Positions 59,350 to 64,000 of a stretch of DNA of 64,000 bases are shown in pieces. Numbering within the stretch: position 1 is the stretch's first letter; the number at the start of each line of letters is the position of its first letter. Below the pieces are notes generated by a model. That model did not search any database and was not told the origin of the DNA. It saw only the letters and a program-made list of their open reading frames with translations. The translations under genes and the position numbers were made by a program. The stretch is taken from positions 1,116,001 to 1,180,000 of the forward strand of contig NZ_AP012334.1 in the NCBI RefSeq assembly GCF_001042695.1. The letters are read 5' to 3'. This DNA comes from Scardovia inopinata JCM 12537 (GTDB lineage Bacteria > Actinomycetota > Actinomycetes > Actinomycetales > Bifidobacteriaceae).

Positions 59350-62220
59350 CTATGATCCCTGCTCCCCGTTTGCCCTAGCCTGTTCAGCCGGATGTGCATG
59401 CCTGGTCAGACTTCCAGCCATGGAGAATAGGTCTTTTACCTTCACCGAAGGAAGATAGGCATGTCCGACAGCCAGAGCAATCTGCCCCAGCTTGGAGGAA
59501 TCCGGATATGCTACATAAACGTGAGCCTGATGGGGTTGGAACTTCTTTTTGAAGAAGAGCAGGGAGTGAAATCCATAAGCGGGTTCCAGGATATCAGCAG
59601 TCATCTGGAGCAGGTGAGTCAGGCTGGCTGAAGCGCTGTCACTGGCCCGGATTCCCGACAAGGGGGCAGCAGACAGACTCATAAACTCAACATTCTGCAT
59701 ATCAGGACCACCTTGACCATCCCTAAGGCGCTCAGCCATTCTGGCTATCAGGAACTCCATTATGCCATTGGACGCATCCGGCCGATGCCTCATAAAATCA
59801 AGAGTCCAGCCTATAACTCTCCCCTGGCGGTAAGTTGGCAGCCAGGAAGTCACCGCCTGAACGACTCCCCGAGGATCTACTGCATACAAGAGCTTTACCC
59901 GCGGATCCATCAGCTCCTTAACTGACCCCAGGGTGAAACCCATCTCGGGGAGAGCTTTCTGCCCGCTCCAGGCCTCTGAAATTCCCATAATCTGCGATTG
60001 GATATCCAGGGTTGAGTCCTGGTAGGTAGACAGAACATCAGTAATGTTCTCCCGCTTTGCCTTGTTAATGGCAGTTCGGATATCCTGCCATTTTTTACCG
60101 GTCGTCTTCCACTGAGTGGGGTCAATAATCATTTCAGTGCCGACATCCAAACTTGACCAATGCTTTTTCTCCAAAAACTCAGTCAGCTCCTGATGAATCG
60201 AGTAGAAGACCGGGGTCCAGGACCGGTTCTGACAGAATTGAATGAAATCATTAACAGACTGTTCGTATTCAGAAGGGTCGCCGAAGGGGCCGGTCACAGT
60301 AAGCGCTATTCCTACATACACCCGGTAGGCAATGGCACTGCGGCCTGAAGAAGAAAACCAGTAATTGTTGCCCTGCCAGGTTGTCATGAAAGACATGGAT
60401 TCTCCTCCCAGCTCTACGATCTGGTCGGCTTTTCGATGTTCTGAAACACCAACCACACCTGTATCCGATAGGCAGACTGCAACCACTACGACAATGATCA
60501 CCCATAAAAGAGGGCCAAAAACAGCCCCGGTCATCTGAGTCAGAGGACTCAGGAAAGTAAAATGCAGATGTCGGAGAATCTTCAAAAATCCTGTGGGAAG
60601 AAAATAGTAGGTAAGAGAAAGAACAATCTCAAGGATGGATGCAGCGTCTGGATGAGTCGAAGACCAGGAAGAGTACCGATACTGCCGCTGATAATCTCCG
60701 TAGGGCCGTCTGGCCCGAGGCCAGCCTCCGTTGAAGACATCTGATTCCCACTGACGGTGTTGACCGCCAGTAGTTTTGGCAATAATCACATAAAGGAGGC
60801 ACAAAAGAAGAAAAGACGCAACAATAACTGCTCCCCCAATCACCTTGCGTCGCCGACGGGTGACAATAGTGAAATTCCTGCGTTGAAAAGCATAGATAAT
60901 CAGGAGTGTCAGAGGCAAAACACAGGTAGCAATGAGTTCCCTCAGGGACACTTGAATCAAAGAGGATACTTTCAGATTTTTATTATTGGGATCAATTTTA
61001 AGAAGAAGAAAGGGAAAAATAAAATAGTACAGATCGGCAATGATTACCATAGCAGTATTAAAGATGATGGCAAGATCGACAGCCAAAAGTCGTCCCCGGT
61101 ATATTCCCCGGGCAATAAGAACCATTACCAGTACTGATAGAAGAGATACCAAAATATGGCTGAAAGAATTGACGTGGAAGAAGCCATACCGGAGGTAGCA
61201 TGAGGCCCGTGATCCGCCGGCCATCATGCAAGGAGCCAAATTCCTGGTATTGATCTGTGCCGAAGAGACCAAAAAACTCAGCTGTGAAAAGGGACCGGCA
61301 TGGATAGGCGATGTGGCTGAGATAAGGGGGCCACAGGCAGAAATAAGGGTAACTATTCCCAAGATATGCCAAGTTTCAGCTGTTTGAGCAGGTTGAGCGT
61401 CAAAATCGCGAAGAGATAGGCGGGAAACAATAAAACCACATGCCTGGCCAACAAAGGCAGAAACCAGAAGGGCATAGTCAACAGGTTCCCCTCTGTAGAG
61501 CAGAGTAGCCGCAATAACTGCGTAGGTGTAAATATAGACACGTCTGCGCCACAGTGGGGTCATCATAATAGCAGCTGCCATAAAAGCCCCAATAACCAGG
61601 ACACATGGTCCATACGACTGGGACATCACATAGAGGATCGCCCATCGTTTTCGATGCCCTTGGAATGCAAAGCATAGTGCCAGTCCTGAGCTCAGACCAA
61701 TTAACATACTAACTATGCTGATGACTACGGTCAGCCTTCGCCCCAATCGAGACTCTGCTACTGACATCATAGTCAGAATAATTATAAGCCCGAGCAAGAT
61801 CTGCCAGGAATCATCAACAAAAAAGACAGCTGTCAGAACGGTATACCAGCGTCCCTGCATAATGTTCTCATAGCTGGATTGGAGGAAACCCAGGCGGTCG
61901 GTTGTTTGAGCCAAGCTTAGATCAACCGGAGTCGAGAAAATTATCCGAGGAATAATGTTGATCAGAAGAAAAAGAAAAGAGGAAATAATTGTTAACGGAT
62001 GATGCGCGATCCACTGCTGACCATCACGAATCAAAGGCTTCCAGGGATGTCTGCTGGAATTGTTAGCCGTTAGCAAGGGACGTTTTGCTTTCTTCGTAAC
62101 CTGATGCTCACCAGCCTGACTATCAGTGCTCTTGGCAATCGAGCTGGTTTTACTTTCCCCAGCATTCTTTTGATTAAGCTGATTCTGCTGATTTCTCCGA
62201 CTATCCCCAGTCTGTAGCAT
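59350..62220 (-). CDS. MprF-like protein: rhomboid-like membrane part plus DUF2156 transferase domain
   Basis: A 956-residue protein. A 75-residue polar N-terminus precedes a set of ~12 helices; the first resembles rhomboid topology (MQGRWYTVLTAVFFVDDSW, then GRRLTVV) but the serine-protease GxSG is replaced by SYGPC, so no protease is expected. After a linker with GGESMSFMTTWQGNNYWFSS begins the DUF2156/phosphatidylglycerol aminoacyltransferase domain (GDPSEYEQSVNDFIQFCQNR; MIIDPTQWKTTGKKWQDIRT; GWTLDFMRHRPDASNGIMEF). Such proteins transfer lysine or another amino acid from tRNA to phosphatidylglycerol. AGAGGAGA fixes the start. Which amino acid is unknown. Confidence 0.85.
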   Translation of the reverse strand: MLQTGDSRRNQQNQLNQKNAGESKTSSIAKSTDSQAGEHQVTKKAKRPLLTANNSSRHPWKPLIRDGQQWIAHHPLTIISSFLFLLINIIPRIIFSTPVDLSLAQTTDRLGFLQSSYENIMQGRWYTVLTAVFFVDDSWQILLGLIIILTMMSVAESRLGRRLTVVISIVSMLIGLSSGLALCFAFQGHRKRWAILYVMSQSYGPCVLVIGAFMAAAIMMTPLWRRRVYIYTYAVIAATLLYRGEPVDYALLVSAFVGQACGFIVSRLSLRDFDAQPAQTAETWHILGIVTLISACGPLISATSPIHAGPFSQLSFLVSSAQINTRNLAPCMMAGGSRASCYLRYGFFHVNSFSHILVSLLSVLVMVLIARGIYRGRLLAVDLAIIFNTAMVIIADLYYFIFPFLLLKIDPNNKNLKVSSLIQVSLRELIATCVLPLTLLIIYAFQRRNFTIVTRRRRKVIGGAVIVASFLLLCLLYVIIAKTTGGQHRQWESDVFNGGWPRARRPYGDYQRQYRYSSWSSTHPDAASILEIVLSLTYYFLPTGFLKILRHLHFTFLSPLTQMTGAVFGPLLWVIIVVVVAVCLSDTGVVGVSEHRKADQIVELGGESMSFMTTWQGNNYWFSSSGRSAIAYRVYVGIALTVTGPFGDPSEYEQSVNDFIQFCQNRSWTPVFYSIHQELTEFLEKKHWSSLDVGTEMIIDPTQWKTTGKKWQDIRTAINKAKRENITDVLSTYQDSTLDIQSQIMGISEAWSGQKALPEMGFTLGSVKELMDPRVKLLYAVDPRGVVQAVTSWLPTYRQGRVIGWTLDFMRHRPDASNGIMEFLIARMAERLRDGQGGPDMQNVEFMSLSAAPLSGIRASDSASASLTHLLQMTADILEPAYGFHSLLFFKKKFQPHQAHVYVAYPDSSKLGQIALAVGHAYLPSVKVKDLFSMAGSLTRHAHPAEQARANGEQGS

Positions 62221-62336
62221 TATCTCAGTCTCCTCTGTTTCTTCGCACGTCTGTTACCATAATAAGCTCCGGCCCCAGCAGACACACCGAATACGTCTGG
62301 GGCAGGCCTGGAAGTGAAAGCATCTTTGCAGATATT

Positions 62337-63785
62337 TCACTGACCTATCCCAGCCATACGCTTGACATGAGGAAAATTCTTGATAGCAACCGGCTGGGAG
62401 CTAAGACCTGTCTGATAGCAGAAAAGAGCAACTCCGAAGTTCATCACAGTCCTGACTGTTCTCCAGTCATGCCCGGTCCCCTGGGCGACCACAGCGGTAA
62501 CGCTCATTCCTTTTGCCAGAGCTGCCCTGGCAATAATGCGGGCATTTTTTTGACCCAACGTATCGTAATATCCATTCCCAAAAAGAAAAGTCTGACTGGG
62601 TTGCCCATACTTAGCTATGGCTGTCGCCGGCACATGGTCATCGTACTGTTCCCGGGAACCTCGGTAAAAGCGAGTAATCATGGACGAGACTGACCCATTA
62701 GTTTCATGTTCCTCCCCACCGACTGAAAAAATATGGCCATAGAGCTGATGATGCCGGGGGCCCAGATGGGTTGCACAGGTACCACCCATGGAAAAACCAC
62801 CGATTCCCCAAGACGCTCCTGGTTTTTGAACCGGCAGATGAGCCACAACCCAGCGGGTCACGTCGACGGTCAGGTAGGTCTCCACTTTCCCATATACAGG
62901 AGTATCAGAGCACAAGGTATCATGTGAAGGATTTCCCAGCTGATCCGGCGAAATCACAATTGGGGCCAGGCCATCATTTTTCTTGGCAAAAGCATCCATG
63001 ATCTTATGGATTTTTCCTGCGGCAAAAAACCTGTCAGGATCTCCCGGCTGCCCTGCCATGAGAATCAGCAGAGGCAAGCGGGGAGGATTTTTGACCAAAG
63101 CAGCAGGAGGCAAATAAATTGTTGCAGGACGAGCTTTGAAATGTGATGTTTTACCCGGAATAGGAACGATTCTTACGATCCCCTCTTTTCGCACAGAAAG
63201 CGGACGCGAGGAAAGAGATTCTCCTGACTTGCTGTGGCTGAACATGGCTTTCCACCGTTTTACTGTCATAACAGAAGGACGATGGGGCTTCTCGCTAAGC
63301 TGGGGATATACCCGCTTCCCCAGGAGTGATTTTACCGTGGGATACTGGCCGTAGACTGCATTCACTCCCAAAGTTGACCAGATCAGGGCAAGAATAACCA
63401 GAAAAACAGCAGCGGCTTTTCTCCACTTTTTCCAGACCGACAGGCTGACAAGGGCATAACCGAGGATTCCCATGCCCACGGCGACTGTACGAATCACCAG
63501 AGCGCCCAGCTGGACATTGAAGAGAACCCAGACGTCAGAAATGAGGTAGGTCAACATACCACCCAGAAAAAAGAAGATACAAAAACCGGCAACTTGTCTG
63601 AGCAAAATAGACAGGGTCGACCGGCCGGAGCCTTTCTTCTTCATGCTGTCGGCCTGCCTCATGCTGTCAGCCTGCCTTCTTCCCACAGGAATTCCCACAG
63701 GAAGGCAACAGATAGCCATAATAATCATCAATACAGTGACAGTTGTTGGAAGAGGCCCGGTCTCCAGATTAATATCAAACTGCAT
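62337..63785 (-). CDS. membrane-anchored esterase, alpha/beta hydrolase fold
   Basis: A 482-residue protein with about four N-terminal membrane helices (residues ~13-30, 50-75, 85-105, 115-135) followed by an external esterase domain of the esterase D/antigen 85-like type. PLLILMAGQPGDPDRFF starts the fold; the nucleophile elbow is GGFSMGG near residue 330; the histidine is probably in GTGHDWRTVR near 440. Acceptor could be a cell-wall lipid or glycan. CAGGAGAG precedes the ATG. It lies upstream of the MprF-like gene on the same strand, separated by 116 bases with a GCCCCAG-type inverted repeat. Confidence 0.88.
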   Translation of the reverse strand: MQFDINLETGPLPTTVTVLMIIMAICCLPVGIPVGRRQADSMRQADSMKKKGSGRSTLSILLRQVAGFCIFFFLGGMLTYLISDVWVLFNVQLGALVIRTVAVGMGILGYALVSLSVWKKWRKAAAVFLVILALIWSTLGVNAVYGQYPTVKSLLGKRVYPQLSEKPHRPSVMTVKRWKAMFSHSKSGESLSSRPLSVRKEGIVRIVPIPGKTSHFKARPATIYLPPAALVKNPPRLPLLILMAGQPGDPDRFFAAGKIHKIMDAFAKKNDGLAPIVISPDQLGNPSHDTLCSDTPVYGKVETYLTVDVTRWVVAHLPVQKPGASWGIGGFSMGGTCATHLGPRHHQLYGHIFSVGGEEHETNGSVSSMITRFYRGSREQYDDHVPATAIAKYGQPSQTFLFGNGYYDTLGQKNARIIARAALAKGMSVTAVVAQGTGHDWRTVRTVMNFGVALFCYQTGLSSQPVAIKNFPHVKRMAGIGQ

Positions 63786-63883
63786 CAGTACTCTCCTGAA
63801 ATCATCCTCGGATCATTCTACTCTTTCCCCAGCTTTTCTTTTTCACCCTGGGTTCTAGTTTATAGAGGCTAGGTTTATAAGGT

Positions 63884-64000
63884 CTAGTCCATAACAACAG
63901 TGGTCATGGACATGGAGGAATCAATGGGAAAATCATCGGACGATGGCTTGCACCCTGCCTGAACCAGATTGACTCCCAGCATGGCTACCATGGCACCATT
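63884..64000 (-). CDS. tsaD: tRNA threonylcarbamoyltransferase TsaD, C-terminal part (runs off the window)
   Basis: The last 38 residues of an open frame entering from the right edge: NGAMVAMLGVNLVQAGCKPS, ending DSSMSMTTVVMD and TAG at 63884. The motif DNGAMVA near the C-terminus and a D-S-S-L-x-V/M-T tail are those of TsaD, the catalytic subunit for t6A37 in ANN-decoding tRNAs. Upstream part not in the window; assignment rests on this tail. Confidence 0.75.
   Translation of the reverse strand, partial: NGAMVAMLGVNLVQAGCKPSSDDFPIDSSMSMTTVVMD

Overview
The window looks like chromosomal DNA of a member of the Bifidobacteriaceae (Actinobacteria). Three things point there: a single-chain PurL with PurT in the purine cluster, an rRNA operon without spacer tRNAs whose leader and spacer carry the GAGAACT box seen in actinobacteria, and generally short intergenic regions. 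Genus is not resolved. Base composition is moderate in housekeeping genes (35 of 60 bases G+C in one purD line I counted) and much lower in two inserted-looking segments (21/60 in a restriction-gene line, 17/60 in a line of the 31.6-33.8 kb cluster).

Layout. 1-7.2 kb, all minus strand: a five-gene peptide-type ABC transporter operon, then alr and the N-terminal part of dgt. 7.4-14.1 kb: a DUF4854-like lipoprotein, a cytoplasmic GH2 glycosidase followed by a GT4 glycosyltransferase, tRNA-His, a small membrane protein, ogt and a TcyP-like cystine symporter. 14.2-20.7 kb: an AT-rich accessory block with one 1827-codon Type ISP-like restriction-modification gene and a small divergent gene. 20.7-36.7 kb: purine synthesis (purT, purC, purL, purF, purM, purD forward; purE-purK reverse). 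Between the facing ends of purD and purK lies a compact forward operon of a 55-aa peptide, three unrecognised soluble proteins and an MFS exporter, headed by a perfect 19-bp inverted repeat. This is my best candidate for an undescribed system. 37-40.8 kb: a dolichyl-phosphate-type GT2, a GT39-like membrane glycosyltransferase and a YccF protein. 40.86-41.9 kb: an IS30-type element with perfect ends and a decayed transposase, next to the end of an rRNA operon (16S-23S-5S, minus strand, 47.3-42.0 kb). 48.1-57 kb: pyridoxal kinase, yraN-comM-dprA, an SdhA/SdhB-like pair without membrane-anchor genes, and an O-methyltransferase. 57-64 kb, minus strand: LOG-family protein, nhaA, tRNA-Arg, an MprF-like protein, a membrane-anchored esterase and the C-terminus of tsaD.

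How the genes work together. The purine genes cover most of the path from phosphoribosylamine to AICAR; purB, purH and purN are not in the window. yraN-comM-dprA is the usual DNA-processing/natural-transformation group. GT2 and GT39 probably form a lipid-carrier sugar donor and acceptor pair. The two AT-rich blocks (restriction gene; peptide operon) are the likely horizontally acquired parts. Everything here is read from sequence and recalled family motifs; no searches were run.
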